From: Variimorphobacter saccharofermentans
GTDB taxonomy: Bacteria; Bacillota; Clostridia; Lachnospirales; Lachnospiraceae
DNA: 64,000 nt
NCBI RefSeq assembly: GCF_014174405.1
Contig: NZ_JACEGA010000001.1
Location: 3,873,501 to 3,937,500, forward strand
Direction: 5' to 3'
The notes beneath the pieces were generated by a model. It made no database searches. It had not been told where the DNA came from and saw nothing but the letters and a program-made list of their open reading frames with translations. Position 1 is the stretch's first letter, and the number at the start of each line of letters is the position of its first letter. Position numbers and translations under genes: made by a program. Of the stretch, positions 24,920 to 35,179 are shown piece after piece.

Positions 24920-26980
24920 CTACAGTTCTCCCTCTTCCCGCATTGTATGCAGTGTTGTCTTTAACTTATTGATCGCATCATCAATAGAAGTATTCTCTAA
25001 CTGGCAACCGGCAACACTTAGATGTCCTCCACCGCCTAATTTCTCCATGATAATCTGTACATTTACCTCATCAATGGATCTTGCACTGATGTATATCTTA
25101 TTATTATAATCCGTCAGTACAAAAGCCGCCTTAACATCCGTAATATTTATCAGCTCATTTGCCACCTGGGCACCTAGGATCATAGGGCTATCCACCTCGG
25201 AGCTCTTGCAGACTGAGATTGCAAAATGGTGAAGGTATATTTCGGTGCTGCTGATGGCATCCGCTTTAATTTTCAGTTCCGTCATATCACTACGGAAATA
25301 CTTACGGACTCTAGCCACATCAGCCCCGCTTCTACGTAAAAATGCTGCTGCTTCGAAGGTTCGAACTCCTGTCTTTGTCAGGAAATTATTTGTATCGATC
25401 ATTATACCGGCATACAGAGCATCCGCTTCCAATGGCTTCAGTCGTAAATTGCCACCAATGTACTGCATGATCTCCGCGATCATCTCACTGGTTGAAGAGG
25501 CATAGGTCTCAATATAGGATAAAACAGCAGAATCAATCGCCTCATTCGTCTGACGATGATGATCGAATATTACAATTGTTTTCACATAATCAATTAGTTC
25601 AGAACATTCCAGATAACTAGGGCGGTTCACATCCACAATAACTAATAGAGTGTTTCCGTCCACTACCTCCTTAGCCTGATCATTCTTAAGGAACATGTCC
25701 TCTTCATAATCAGGACTATTCACAAACTTATTCATTAAAGGCCGAAGGGAAGAGGTAACCTCATTGATTACGATATGGGCCTTTTTATTAAAGAATTTGG
25801 CTATTCGATACACACCGATTGCGGAACCTAAGGAATCAACGTCCCCATTCTTATGACCCATTATGACAATCTTATCCTTTGACTCCAGGAACTCACGGAA
25901 GGCATGCGCCTTAACTCTTGCCTTAACCCTGGTACTCTTTTCAACCTGTATGCTCTTTCCTCCGTAGTAGCTGATCTTTTCCCTGTCCTTTACAACCGCC
26001 TGATCACCGCCACGTCCCAAAGCCAGATCGATAGCTGCTCTCGCATACTCATAGCCACTGATGTAGGTGTCCGCATTGACACCAAGTCCGATACTAATGG
26101 TTACGGACATTTCATTGCCGATATTAACATTTCTGACCTCTTCCAGAACAGAAAACTTTGTGTTCTGAAGATAGGGTAGATATTTTTGCTGAAAGACAAA
26201 GATATACTTGTCTTTTTCCAGCTTCTTAATAATTGCGTCAATGGTCTGCATATACTTATTGATTTTACGATCAACCAGCGCAGTTAACAGGGATCTTCTT
26301 ACCTCATCTATACTTTCCAGGGCCTCTTCATAATTGTCAATATATAATAGACCGGTTACTAATTTTTGCTCCTTATTTTCCTTCATTAATGATATGATTT
26401 CTGTTTCATCATATAGATACATCGCTATTAAAGCATTACGATCATTCCATATCTCTTCCTCATTGGAAAAGTTCCAATTAATGTCCTCCTCGAAATCAGG
26501 AGCTACTACTTTTCGAAGCAGTATTCTATAATGGCGATCATTCAAAGTAACGTGAACTTCTTCATCATTTTCCTTCTTGGGCAAGACATCCTTCGTAATC
26601 TCAGGAATAATATTCGTAATAGAACGTCTTGCTGCTTTTTTCTCATGAATAATGTCCATAAATTCATCATTACCCCATTGCATTCTGCCATCGATATCCA
26701 GTATTGCATAAGGTAAATTAAGCTCCTTCAGAAGACGTTTTTGAACCTGACCATAATCCATTGCATAACGGACTAATTCTGCGGCAATCTTATTTCTCTT
26801 AGCGAAATAGATTAACATTGCAATAAGAAAATAGAATAAGGTAAAGCCTGTCATAACATATCCGGCTTTTCTATCCAGTGCGTATATACTTAGGTTCATG
26901 CATAACAATAATATAGTTAAGATCACAGGCCATAATAAATAAACTCGTAATGCTCCTCTAAGTTTTAATTTTCTGCCCAT
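24920..26980 (-). CDS. gdpP: Cyclic-di-AMP phosphodiesterase GdpP
   Basis: 686 aa from ATG 26980, chosen because AAAGGAG lies 8 bases upstream; an earlier in-frame ATG at 27019 adds 13 unlikely residues. Order: two membrane helices (about 10-60), a PAS-like haem-type sensor (NLPYAILDIDGRMQWGND), a degenerate GGDEF domain (VTISIGLGVNADTY), then DHH (GHKNGDVDSLGSAIG, VDVNRPS, IFDHHRQTNE) and DHHA1 (MEKLGGGGHLSVAG). It hydrolyses c-di-AMP at the membrane and so affects turgor, cell-wall stress and beta-lactam tolerance. It is first in the gdpP-rplI-dnaB cluster. Confidence 0.96.
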   Translation of the reverse strand: MGRKLKLRGALRVYLLWPVILTILLLCMNLSIYALDRKAGYVMTGFTLFYFLIAMLIYFAKRNKIAAELVRYAMDYGQVQKRLLKELNLPYAILDIDGRMQWGNDEFMDIIHEKKAARRSITNIIPEITKDVLPKKENDEEVHVTLNDRHYRILLRKVVAPDFEEDINWNFSNEEEIWNDRNALIAMYLYDETEIISLMKENKEQKLVTGLLYIDNYEEALESIDEVRRSLLTALVDRKINKYMQTIDAIIKKLEKDKYIFVFQQKYLPYLQNTKFSVLEEVRNVNIGNEMSVTISIGLGVNADTYISGYEYARAAIDLALGRGGDQAVVKDREKISYYGGKSIQVEKSTRVKARVKAHAFREFLESKDKIVIMGHKNGDVDSLGSAIGVYRIAKFFNKKAHIVINEVTSSLRPLMNKFVNSPDYEEDMFLKNDQAKEVVDGNTLLVIVDVNRPSYLECSELIDYVKTIVIFDHHRQTNEAIDSAVLSYIETYASSTSEMIAEIMQYIGGNLRLKPLEADALYAGIMIDTNNFLTKTGVRTFEAAAFLRRSGADVARVRKYFRSDMTELKIKADAISSTEIYLHHFAISVCKSSEVDSPMILGAQVANELINITDVKAAFVLTDYNNKIYISARSIDEVNVQIIMEKLGGGGHLSVAGCQLENTSIDDAINKLKTTLHTMREEGEL

Positions 26981-27247
26981 AGAATATACTCCTTTACTGG
27001 TGATTCCATTTCTCATCAATTATGACTACACCATTTTGCTATATTAATTCAATACACAGATGATTATTATGCTCCTTCAAACACGAAACCCTACTGCTGC
27101 CAGTATAAACAATGTATGTTAAAATATTATACCACTATCAGGGAATGAAAGGAAGACCAAATTTAGACATAGAATTGACAGAACAGTAAATCATATTCGA
27201 TTCAATGCATTTATCATCGTCAGAAGATTACATTCATCTTTAACTAC

Positions 27248-28855
27248 TTATATTCTCCCATTATAAGTAAGTGCCAGCATCGTCAGATCATCGGATTGGG
27301 TTGTATCTTCAATATGCAAATCAACATCATCCACCACTGCCTTCAGTAATGTCTTCGGTAATGCTCCCCTATTCTGATTCAATACCGCCAGGAGCCGATA
27401 TTCACCATACTTTTCATAATAGCGATTGGTAGCCTCCGTGATACCGTCCGTATACAGAAATAGTGTGTCTCCTTTATGAAGCTGTATTTCAAATTGAATA
27501 TAATTCATTTCCTTGAGGCCTGCTAATACAAAACCAGAGTGTGACTTTAGGTATTCAAAGCCTCCTCCATTGGTTTTTAACAAGGGCGGAGTATGCCCTG
27601 CGTTCACATAGGTCAGTTTTCCCGTTGTAATATCTAATATTCCCATCCACGCAGTTACAAACATTCCAGCATCACTGTTTTCACAGAGCTGAGAATTCAC
27701 CGTAGCAAAGGCTTCCGCTGGTGAATACCCCGCCTGTACCTGGTTCTTAATCAGTGTCTTTGTAATAACTATAAACAGAGCAGCCGGTACTCCTTTCCCT
27801 GATACATCCGCTATTACCACTGCAATTTGATCTTCGCCCACCATAAAAAAGTCGTAAAAATCTCCCCCGACCTCTTTAGCCGACCTCATCATTGCATCAA
27901 TATAGATTTCCTTTCTTTTCGGAAAGGAAGGAGAAATGCAGGGTAACATTGATGTTTGAATCTGGGACGCTATGTTTAGTTCCGCACTAATCCTCTCTTT
28001 CTCCGCCGTTGTTTCCGTCAAATTCTTAATATACTCATTAATATCAATCTCCATTTTCTTTATGGCATATGCCAGGTGTTCGATTTCATCCTGTGTTTTT
28101 ACCTTATCCAAGTGTTCAGAGACCTTTGTCTCATGTTTAATAAAGGAAAGTGCTTCCCGTGTAATTAAGTTGATCGGGGCAACCACCTTTCGTCGAAGAT
28201 AATTCATATAAAGTAAGATAAAGAACGTAATTAATATAGTGGATAGAACAACCGCATATAAGATGTACTCCAGCATATTACTATGAAGCTTTTCCATGGC
28301 AATCTCCACTCCAAGAATGGCAATGATTTCGTTTTGGGAGTTATAGATCGGTATAATGGCGGAGGTATTATACCCGAATTGACTATGCGAATAAAAATAA
28401 TTATCCACTCTTTCTCCGGTTGTTACTATTTTCTTAGCATCCTCTCTAAACTTCGGATTAATCTGACCGGTATCGCCTAGAGCAAAGGGTGGAAACTGAT
28501 CCTCTGGATTATCCACATCATATATGTAAGTCAGGTCGATTCCCTCTAGCTTGGCAATATAGATATAGTTTACCTTCATTGAATTCCTCAATGTGGTAAT
28601 TTTCTCTCCCATGCTCTCATACTTATCATCTACGATACCGGTTTTAAGGTATCGTTCTATATCGTCCCCGTTTATGTAAGACCTCGCCACCTCCGCGATT
28701 TGATATGCAGTATCATTATACAGTTTTTCTATAACGGATTTATATTTCATATAACTAATAGTACAGCTGGTGGAACATATTAAGATTCCTAAAATTATAA
28801 AGCCAGCAGTCAGTTTGAACGAAAGATTCTGCTTATATTGCCTCGCATATTTCAT
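27248..28855 (-). CDS. Sensor PP2C-type serine phosphatase (RsbU/SpoIIE family)
   Basis: 535 aa. A membrane helix (about 14-34), an extracellular Cache-like sensor (about 40-190), a second helix (about 195-217), a HAMP segment (RRKVVAPINLITREALSF), a coiled coil, then the PP2C/SpoIIE catalytic domain: SAKEVGGDFYDFF, VVIADVSGKGVPAAL, YVNAGHTPPLL and LFLYTDGITEATN, with the metal-binding Asp residues intact. Such proteins dephosphorylate anti-anti-sigma factors in partner-switching pathways. No anti-sigma genes are adjacent, so the partner is unknown. Its start overlaps the end of the GNAT gene by 23 bp, indicating coupling. Confidence 0.88.
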   Translation of the reverse strand: MKYARQYKQNLSFKLTAGFIILGILICSTSCTISYMKYKSVIEKLYNDTAYQIAEVARSYINGDDIERYLKTGIVDDKYESMGEKITTLRNSMKVNYIYIAKLEGIDLTYIYDVDNPEDQFPPFALGDTGQINPKFREDAKKIVTTGERVDNYFYSHSQFGYNTSAIIPIYNSQNEIIAILGVEIAMEKLHSNMLEYILYAVVLSTILITFFILLYMNYLRRKVVAPINLITREALSFIKHETKVSEHLDKVKTQDEIEHLAYAIKKMEIDINEYIKNLTETTAEKERISAELNIASQIQTSMLPCISPSFPKRKEIYIDAMMRSAKEVGGDFYDFFMVGEDQIAVVIADVSGKGVPAALFIVITKTLIKNQVQAGYSPAEAFATVNSQLCENSDAGMFVTAWMGILDITTGKLTYVNAGHTPPLLKTNGGGFEYLKSHSGFVLAGLKEMNYIQFEIQLHKGDTLFLYTDGITEATNRYYEKYGEYRLLAVLNQNRGALPKTLLKAVVDDVDLHIEDTTQSDDLTMLALTYNGRI

Positions 28856-29435
28856 AATAAGTCTCCTTACTCATATAGTAAATCACCGCATCACAGATAC
28901 ATCTTCTTGTCCGGCAATAAGGGCATTCCAGCAGATCGCTTTGGTACCACGGCTTCTCCAGATAACACAGGAACTGGTAATTATTGTCCTCCAGAAGTCT
29001 TTTTGCAGGTATGTAGCTTCCCTTTACCCAGGCCGGAATAAAAATTACCGAAACGCCGGCCTCGTTGAATAAGTAACTTGTAAAGTATTGAAGCAATTCA
29101 TCCGTTAGATGCATTCCCCGATAGGCTTCATCAATTCCTATGGAGCGGCATACCCCTATGATATCATTCTCAGAACAATCATGATACATAAACGCTTCCC
29201 CAAAGCCCGGAAGTTCAGCCAAATCATATGGAAGCAATACTACACAATAAAAAAAGCCAATCGCCTTATCCTCTTTATATACCAGATAAAAGAAGTGATT
29301 ATTCTTGTATATTATATCGTACAAAAACTCCTCGGGATACATACCTTTGCCAATATGTTTATCACATAACTCCTTGGCGATGACTACCTCTGAGATTTCA
29401 AGTTTTTTAGCTGTAAACCCATGAAATTTTAACAT
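28833..29435 (-). CDS. GNAT-like acetyltransferase with Cys-rich tail
   Basis: 200 aa. A GNAT-like core is suggested by LVYKEDKAIGFFYCVVLL, then GVCRSIGIDEAYRGMHLTDELLQYF (a Q/RxxGxG/A-like acetyl-CoA loop in altered form: EAYRGMHLTDE), and VIFIPAWVKGSYIPAKRLLEDNNYQFL. The tail has CPYCRTRRCICD, four Cys in a zinc-ribbon-like array. It is upstream of and overlaps the PP2C gene, so the two may act together, for example as a modifier in the phosphatase pathway; that is inference. AGGAGG precedes ATG 29435. Confidence 0.65.
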   Translation of the reverse strand: MLKFHGFTAKKLEISEVVIAKELCDKHIGKGMYPEEFLYDIIYKNNHFFYLVYKEDKAIGFFYCVVLLPYDLAELPGFGEAFMYHDCSENDIIGVCRSIGIDEAYRGMHLTDELLQYFTSYLFNEAGVSVIFIPAWVKGSYIPAKRLLEDNNYQFLCYLEKPWYQSDLLECPYCRTRRCICDAVIYYMSKETYYEICEAI

Positions 29436-29654
29436 CTTTTCCTCCTATGTTACATATATATTGTTAATTAATGTATTGTGAGTGTTTGTTGTATGGCCAT
29501 GTGGGATAAAGAGTAATATTTTGTAAATTACAGGATAATACAAATTATACCATATTCCTTAATTCTTTCAATGTGTTTTGGAAAATTATATCTATTTTTT
29601 GTAATTTTAGATAATATATAGAAATATTTAACTTTTACGTTCTGAAATTGACCA

Positions 29655-29741
29655 ATAAAAAAGCAGTTCCATTATTAGAGATGTTCTATGAGGCTATATA
29701 AACCATCCTCATATCGCATCAGTGATAGAAACTGCTCCTTT
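29655..29741 (-). terminator. Long terminator of the orphan binding-protein gene
   Basis: On the minus strand GGAGCAGTTTCTAT pairs with AATGGAACTGCTTTTTT, with a smaller GAGG/CCTC hairpin inside. It begins right at the gene's stop. The rest of the 29436-29742 gap is AT-rich with no other feature. Confidence 0.7.
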
Positions 29742-29742
29742 T

Positions 29743-30693
29743 CTATTGAATTGTCATTACCTTTACACCGGTATTAAGATATTCCGGTCCTGTATTCTTT
29801 CCCAGAATTGCCGCGATTGCCTGAGCCATACCGAGATATCCCATGGTATACGGATTTTGAACCACAATTGCATCCAGACTCCCATTACGAAGTAATTTCA
29901 TCATAGCGGTGGTTTCATCAAAACCAATAGCAATATATTGATTTTGCTTTTCCTTATTGGCATAACCCAAACCTTCGCTGGCACCTTCATTCGTTCCAAA
30001 TATGGCTACCAGCTCGTCATTCGTTTCCATCAGTTCAATGGTTGCTGTCTTCGCATCCTCCGGAGTACCACTGGGTACAATAGTAGAGTCCAGAACCTGG
30101 AACCTGGGATCACTTGCCATCGTATTCCGAAACCCTCTTTCACGGAGCTCTACATTTGCTTTCTGTGGTAAACTGATAATCCCAACGGAGCCTCCTTCAA
30201 TTCCTCTGCTTTCAAAAATTGATAGCAATGTCTCAGCGGCACGAACTCCAGCTTCATAGTTATCGGTCGCTAACGTGGTGATTGCTTCTTCATATGCCGG
30301 TGAATCTACATAAATAATCTTGACACCTCTTGCCTTTGCATCCTCCACTGCTCCGGATATTAGTCTCGGGTCATCCGCAGCGATCAAAATTGCATCAGCG
30401 CCAGTCTCCACCGCCTTATTAATTATTTCTATTTGTTTCATCGCATTTCTTTCGTCCGGAGCATCCCAGACGTATTTTATCCCAACCAGTGTCGCCATAT
30501 CCGACGCACCTTTATTAACGATATCCCAATACTGATATTCCTTATCCGTTGTAATTAAGTAAACCTTGTTATGTGCAATATTATTAGAAAAAACCATTGC
30601 TTTCTCTTTCATGGAATTTTGATGCCAAATGATAAAAAGAAAAAACATAAGTGTAATCACTGTAATATCTATTATTAATCTTTTCCGTTTCAT
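29743..30693 (-). CDS. Membrane-anchored sugar-binding protein (RbsB/LacI-type periplasmic fold)
   Basis: 316 aa. A signal-anchor (about 6-23) without lipobox Cys, then the periplasmic-binding fold: VYLITTDKEYQYWDIVNKGASD, VETGADAILIAADD, KIIYVDSPA, TLATDNYEAGVRAAE, SVGIISLP, VAIFGTNEGASEGLGYA, AIGFDETTAMM and IVVQNPYTMGYLGM. It resembles sugar-binding proteins of ribose/galactose-type ABC importers or the sensor subunits that feed histidine kinases. No permease, ATPase or kinase lies next to it, so it is an orphan. It has its own terminator. Confidence 0.82.
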   Translation of the reverse strand: MKRKRLIIDITVITLMFFLFIIWHQNSMKEKAMVFSNNIAHNKVYLITTDKEYQYWDIVNKGASDMATLVGIKYVWDAPDERNAMKQIEIINKAVETGADAILIAADDPRLISGAVEDAKARGVKIIYVDSPAYEEAITTLATDNYEAGVRAAETLLSIFESRGIEGGSVGIISLPQKANVELRERGFRNTMASDPRFQVLDSTIVPSGTPEDAKTATIELMETNDELVAIFGTNEGASEGLGYANKEKQNQYIAIGFDETTAMMKLLRNGSLDAIVVQNPYTMGYLGMAQAIAAILGKNTGPEYLNTGVKVMTIQ

Positions 30694-30859
30694 AATATAT
30701 TGCTCCTACACACGCTACATGGATGAAACGTAGCTGTGGCTTTATCATATACCATCTTTAATAAATATATATTACTGGAGCCTGTAAAACATTTCATATA
30801 TCTGAAAAGATAATTTGGAGAATGTTTTGATTGCTAACTTTTTACATACAAATCCATTA

Positions 30860-30898
30860 TAAAAAGCCGTTACACAACGTTCAGTCATGTAACGGCCA
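30860..30898 (-). terminator. Terminator of the rpsF-ssb-rpsR operon
   Basis: On the minus strand GCCGTTACA pairs with TGTAACGGC and is followed by TTTTTATAA, starting 24 bp past the rpsR stop. Confidence 0.88.
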
Positions 30899-30921
30899 CG
30901 ATATTATGATTTAGATTGGAA

Positions 30922-31194
30922 TTAATCCATTGTGTATGGCATTAAAGCGATGTGTCTTGCGCGCTTAACAGCTACTGTTAAAGCTCTCTGGTGCTTAGCA
31001 CAGTTACCGGTTATTCTTCTAGGAAGAATTTTACCTCTTTCAGATACATATCTCTTTAATTTATTAATATCCTTATAATCAATTCCTGTGTGGTTCTTAT
31101 CCGCACAGAAAACGCATACTTTCTTTCTTCTGCGTCCGAAGGTTTTTCTCTTCATCGGAGAATCGCCTCTATCTTCTTTTTTGTTGAATGGCAT
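30922..31194 (-). CDS. rpsR: 30S ribosomal protein S18
   Basis: 90 aa. Core sequence [22 protein letters not shown], then [19 protein letters not shown] and [12 protein letters not shown]. The Cys residues CVFC and CAKH are those of zinc-binding S18 forms. AGGAGG before ATG 31194. Third gene of the rpsF-ssb-rpsR operon. Confidence 0.98.
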   Translation of the reverse strand: MPFNKKEDRGDSPMKRKTFGRRRKKVCVFCADKNHTGIDYKDINKLKRYVSERGKILPRRITGNCAKHQRALTVAVKRARHIALMPYTMD

Positions 31195-31272
31195 GTCATG
31201 ACCTCCTTATCCGAATATTATTATGCAAGTGAAGAAACCCGAACTCACTTGTATATATAAAAAGCTTTGATT

Positions 31273-31719
31273 TTAATTAAATGGTAATTCTTCGTCAATA
31301 CCGTCCGGGATGTTCATAAAGCCATCCCCCATTGCTGAGCTGGGTTCCGGTTTGAATTCGCGGTTATTCTGATAACCCGTATCACCACCACTGGCACCTT
31401 TGCTTTCAGCAAATTCTATTTCTTCTGCTACTACGTCGGTCGTGTAAACCTTAATGCCGTCTTTATTGGTATAGCTGCCTGTCTGAATTCTGCCGACAGC
31501 AACCATCTTCATACCTTGTCTGAAATACTTCTCTACAAATTCTGCCTGCTTTCCAAAAGCAACGCAACCGATAAAATCTGCATCCTGTGTATCGCCGGCT
31601 CTTTTAAACCTACGATCTACTGCCAGTGTAAATCTGGCAACTGCTGTAGAGTTCTCACCCTGGGAATATCTTACCTCAGGATCTCTGGTTAAACGGCCCA
31701 TTAATATAGCTTTATTCAT
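31273..31719 (-). CDS. ssb: Single-stranded DNA-binding protein
   Basis: 148 aa. OB fold MNKAILMGRLTRDPEVRYSQ, then VARFTLAVDRRF, DFIGCVAFGKQAEFVEKYF and KMVAVGRIQTGSYTNKDG. The acidic C-terminal tip GIDEELPFN keeps the protein-interaction tail. It binds single-stranded DNA during replication and repair. Located between rpsF and rpsR, as in most Firmicutes. Confidence 0.98.
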   Translation of the reverse strand: MNKAILMGRLTRDPEVRYSQGENSTAVARFTLAVDRRFKRAGDTQDADFIGCVAFGKQAEFVEKYFRQGMKMVAVGRIQTGSYTNKDGIKVYTTDVVAEEIEFAESKGASGGDTGYQNNREFKPEPSSAMGDGFMNIPDGIDEELPFN

Positions 31720-31795
31720 AAGTTAAAATACCTCCCTTTCGTTCCACGCCTTAGGGAATACAAACGTCATTGTAATAAAATGCGCCTGTTACGTA

Positions 31796-32083
31796 TTAAG
31801 CATCTTTTCTAATGCACAGATATCTGATTACATTTTCCATAATACGAACTCTTTGCTCGATTTCGTTTGGAACTGTAGAATCAGCATCGAATTGGATGAA
31901 ATAGTAGTAGCCTTCTTTCATTTTCTGAATTTCATAAGCTAATCTTTTCTTTCCCCAGTCATCTACATTTGTAATTGAGCCGCCGAATCTTGTAACAAGA
32001 TCTTTCACTGCTTCTAATGTAGCTAATCTAGCGTCATCCTCGATTTTTGCATTTACAACTAAGGCTAATTCATATTGATTCAT
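31796..32083 (-). CDS. rpsF: 30S ribosomal protein S6
   Basis: 95 aa. MNQYELALVVNAKIEDDARL, then FGGSITNVDDWGKKRLAYEI, KEGYYYFIQFDADS and RVMENVIRYLCIR-type end match S6. First gene of the operon. Its leader (32084-32200) has a hairpin (ATGGAT...ATCCAT), but I do not see the CCG-bulge that defines the S6:S18 regulatory motif clearly enough to call it. Confidence 0.97.
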   Translation of the reverse strand: MNQYELALVVNAKIEDDARLATLEAVKDLVTRFGGSITNVDDWGKKRLAYEIQKMKEGYYYFIQFDADSTVPNEIEQRVRIMENVIRYLCIRKDA

Positions 32084-32256
32084 AGTTGTCTTGCACCTCC
32101 TTCTGGTCTCTGGCCCTTTTCTAATGGATTAAATGATTGACGAAGAATCATATCCATTTAAAGAGCAAGGAAATTTAGTATAACATATCACAATTACTTA
32201 TGATAACACAGCTTTGCGAATAATACAACCTATTTTTTTACTAAATCATACATTTA

Positions 32257-32311
32257 AAAAAGGGGATGTTTCACAATGCATTTGCGGTGACGCATTATGA
32301 AACATCCCTTT
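32257..32311. terminator. Perfect stem-loop downstream of the STM3941-like gene; repeat family member
   Basis: AAAAGGGGATGTTTCA and TGAAACATCCCTTTT form the outer stem, and AATGCAT-TTGCGG-TGACGCATT the inner part. T-runs lie on both sides. The outer sequence is shared with the arms of the 2554-2772 palindrome (GGGATG-TTCA-AAT). Confidence 0.8.
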
Positions 32312-32335
32312 TGGAACAGATTAATTCGAACATCC

Positions 32336-32881
32336 TCAACCATATAACCTGCTGTAATCGGACAGCCTCTTCATTAATAGGGAAAGAATATCTTCTGGTT
32401 CCATATCCTTTGCCGTATCTACATAGATGGCAACCGGGGGCAGATTCAGGTGAATATTGCGCTTTACTATTTTTCGCTTCACCATAGTGAGCTTGGATAA
32501 AAAGCTGTCCACGTTCTTCGGAACAATCACAATTGCCTGCTTGTTATATAATGTAATAATTTTAAACTCCTTTATCACATCAAAGGGAATGAAGCCCACA
32601 CCACCTCTGGATGAGCTGTCAATAATCCCATCCGTGGTTATTGTCAGCAGTCTCTTCTCCTGCGCTGCCAGGGCAACACCCCGAAGAAAGCCTATGAAAA
32701 ATATAAATGCAAGCAGGATTCCGGGTAACCAGAAACGAAGCTTATGTACCATAAATCCATAAACCGTCACAGCACAGGCGGCTATCAGCATGAACAAATT
32801 CGCAACCGCCAAAATGAATGCTTTATAATTCGTTTCCTCTATTATAATATCACCCAACGGACCAACACCCCCTTGCATCAA
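32336..32881 (-). CDS. STM3941-like membrane protein
   Basis: About 173-181 aa. Two adjacent membrane helices (about 22-40 and 48-66) are followed by a cytosolic domain beginning LLTITTDGIIDSSSRGGVGFIPFDVIKEFKI, a PH-like pattern typical of the STM3941 family. The start is unclear: TTG 32881 or ATG 32878 have no ribosome binding site, while AAGGGGG precedes an in-frame TTG at 32857. The function is unknown. It is minus strand, between the MCP gene and the terminator near rpsF. Confidence 0.7.
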   Translation of the reverse strand: MMQGGVGPLGDIIIEETNYKAFILAVANLFMLIAACAVTVYGFMVHKLRFWLPGILLAFIFFIGFLRGVALAAQEKRLLTITTDGIIDSSSRGGVGFIPFDVIKEFKIITLYNKQAIVIVPKNVDSFLSKLTMVKRKIVKRNIHLNLPPVAIYVDTAKDMEPEDILSLLMKRLSDYSRLYG

Positions 32882-32969
32882 TTAAGCTAATTGTATCTTT
32901 TTTCCCACTTATTTGCAAGTTAAAATTGGATTTATTAAGTCCATTTAGGTAATATTGGTATTTTACTTG

Positions 32970-35150
32970 TTAGTTTATTTTAAATCTTTGCAAAGATGCT
33001 TCCAGTCTCTTCGCTTCCTCAGCCAGTTCATAAGCAGAATTACTTAAAGCCTCTACCGCGTCTATCTGATTGGTGGCGGTGCTGCTAACCTCCTCGGATG
33101 AGGTGGCTGTTTCCTGCGACACTGCAGAAATATTGCTGATGGCATCAAGAGTATCTTCTTTCGCTGCTTCAATCCCTTTAATTACAGACGCTATATTGTT
33201 AAGGTTATTCACCAGGTTCGCTACATGGCTACTGATACTTTCAAATACTGATATGGTCTTACTTAGTGCTTCACTCTGCGATCCCACAATACTCTCTGCC
33301 TGCTTAGCCGATACAACCGTTCCCTTGGTTTTTAGCTGAATTGCTGAAACGATATTTTGAATTTGTCCGGCTGCTGTAACGGTTTGATCCGCAAGCTTTC
33401 GTATTTCATCCGCCACAACTGCAAAGCCACGTCCAGCGTCACCTGCTCTTGCCGCCTCAATGGAGGCATTTAAGGATAATAAATTGGTCTGTGCAGCGAT
33501 TTCATTGATGATACCTACAAAATCAGCAATGCTTCTTGACTGGAGCTCCAGGGCTTCAATTTCTCCAATCACTACTTGTGTAATCTCATTAGTGGCATTC
33601 GTTTTCTGATTCAGCTCATCAACAATAACCATTCCTTCGCCCACGATAGCTTTCGCATCCCCGGCTATTTTCTCAATTTCATAGGTGCTATCATAAACCT
33701 TGCCTATCTTGTCGGAAAGGTTGGACATCTCAAGCAGGCACTTTTCTGTATCCTCTGCCTGTTGCACGACTCCTTTTTCGATTTCCTCGATCGCATAGGA
33801 TATGCCCTTGGTTGCTTCCAGGAAATCCGAGGATGTATCGGAGACCGCGTTGGCTGAGGTGGCAAATTTAAGTCCTATCTCAGTAACATTACCAATTAAA
33901 GAACGCATACCTGACATCATGTCCGTTAACGATTTGGATAAAACCAGGAATTCATCCTTACGTTTTGTATCAAAGGTGGTAGTAAGGTCTCCTTTTGCCG
34001 CCTTACTAATGGAATGCACTAATTTTGTAATCGCACCGGCGATACCTCCTGCTATTAGAGTTCCGACAGCAATTGCAGATGCACATGCAAATATGATAAA
34101 ACCGATATTCAGTTTGGCAATATCGGATGCCTTTTCAATAATGGTATCCCTTGGTATGAGGGCACACACATAAGCACCGGTATTTCCAACCTGATTGTAC
34201 AGATACAGATATTCCTCATCCTGATATTTCTCATAGGATTTCCCGAAGGCCTCTCCACTCTCCACAGACTTTGTATAGTAGGACAATGGGGTGAACACAG
34301 AAATTTCCTCTGTATTGGCAATGGTTTCCTTACCATCGGCAGTAATAAAGCCTACAATGCTTCCATCACCCAGATCAATACCGGATATGCTGTTGAGTAT
34401 ATATTCCGTAGATACGTCCAACACAATATATCCATTGGCTTTACTCATTTTCTGTACAACAGCTATAGCATATGGAGCAATTCTATCCTTGAACATTTCA
34501 TCCACTTCGGGGTGCTCACCAATCCATATGGATTTAGCTGTAGATGCTGATAATGTTTTACCGACTTCCGATTCCTGAAACAATGTAAAGCTATCTTTCG
34601 GTGCACTATTCGAGGTGGATATGGAGTTTCTTTTTTCTGAAAAAATATGAACTGCTGAAATGGAGTTGCTTGCACTTTTTAACAGAACTGCCTCTTCTTT
34701 TATCTCCGTACTTAATTTGGTATTCTCACTTATTCCCAGCTTTTTATCATTCTCATAGTAGCTCTCAAAATGCTCATTATGTAATAATTCTACCGCTTTT
34801 TCTGAGACCTGATTCAGACTCAATTCAATATAGTCGGATACTGCATTTAGTGTATCGGTTGTTGTCTTTTCATAGGTTTCGATTATGGCCGAGGATGACT
34901 TCTTATAAGAAACCATACCAAAAATCGCAATCAAAATCACGGGTATCGCAAAGCCGATAATTAACTTAAACCGAATTCCTCTAAATCTATTCCAGAAGTT
35001 GTTCCGTGCGTCCTCTTCTTCCTGCTTTCCTATATTTTTTAATAAGATTTTATTGATACGCTCGCTCTTTTGTAATTGCTTTTGCGAATTCTGATCCTGA
35101 TTCATTTTTTCTTTTCTATCTTCCCCTATTCCATTATTCTTTTTTCCCAT
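32970..35150 (-). CDS. Methyl-accepting chemotaxis protein
   Basis: About 726 aa from ATG 35150 (AAAGGGG 8 bases upstream; an in-frame ATG at 35183 would overlap the permease gene). Membrane helix at about 50-70, a Cache-type extracellular sensor (about 75-335), a second helix (about 340-362), HAMP, and the signalling domain with the hairpin tip [20 protein letters not shown] and [16 protein letters not shown]. It binds a ligand outside and controls CheA inside. It lies 29 bp behind a sugar ABC permease in the same direction, so it may sense the importer's substrate or its loaded binding protein (inference). No CheA/CheW genes are in the window. Confidence 0.92.
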   Translation of the reverse strand: MGKKNNGIGEDRKEKMNQDQNSQKQLQKSERINKILLKNIGKQEEEDARNNFWNRFRGIRFKLIIGFAIPVILIAIFGMVSYKKSSSAIIETYEKTTTDTLNAVSDYIELSLNQVSEKAVELLHNEHFESYYENDKKLGISENTKLSTEIKEEAVLLKSASNSISAVHIFSEKRNSISTSNSAPKDSFTLFQESEVGKTLSASTAKSIWIGEHPEVDEMFKDRIAPYAIAVVQKMSKANGYIVLDVSTEYILNSISGIDLGDGSIVGFITADGKETIANTEEISVFTPLSYYTKSVESGEAFGKSYEKYQDEEYLYLYNQVGNTGAYVCALIPRDTIIEKASDIAKLNIGFIIFACASAIAVGTLIAGGIAGAITKLVHSISKAAKGDLTTTFDTKRKDEFLVLSKSLTDMMSGMRSLIGNVTEIGLKFATSANAVSDTSSDFLEATKGISYAIEEIEKGVVQQAEDTEKCLLEMSNLSDKIGKVYDSTYEIEKIAGDAKAIVGEGMVIVDELNQKTNATNEITQVVIGEIEALELQSRSIADFVGIINEIAAQTNLLSLNASIEAARAGDAGRGFAVVADEIRKLADQTVTAAGQIQNIVSAIQLKTKGTVVSAKQAESIVGSQSEALSKTISVFESISSHVANLVNNLNNIASVIKGIEAAKEDTLDAISNISAVSQETATSSEEVSSTATNQIDAVEALSNSAYELAEEAKRLEASLQRFKIN

Positions 35151-35179
35151 GTATTTTACCCCTTTCAATCGGAACGGCA

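Noticed and set aside
32084..32256. S6:S18-binding leader of rpsF
   Set aside because: A hairpin is visible but the CCG-containing bulge of the known motif could not be identified with confidence.
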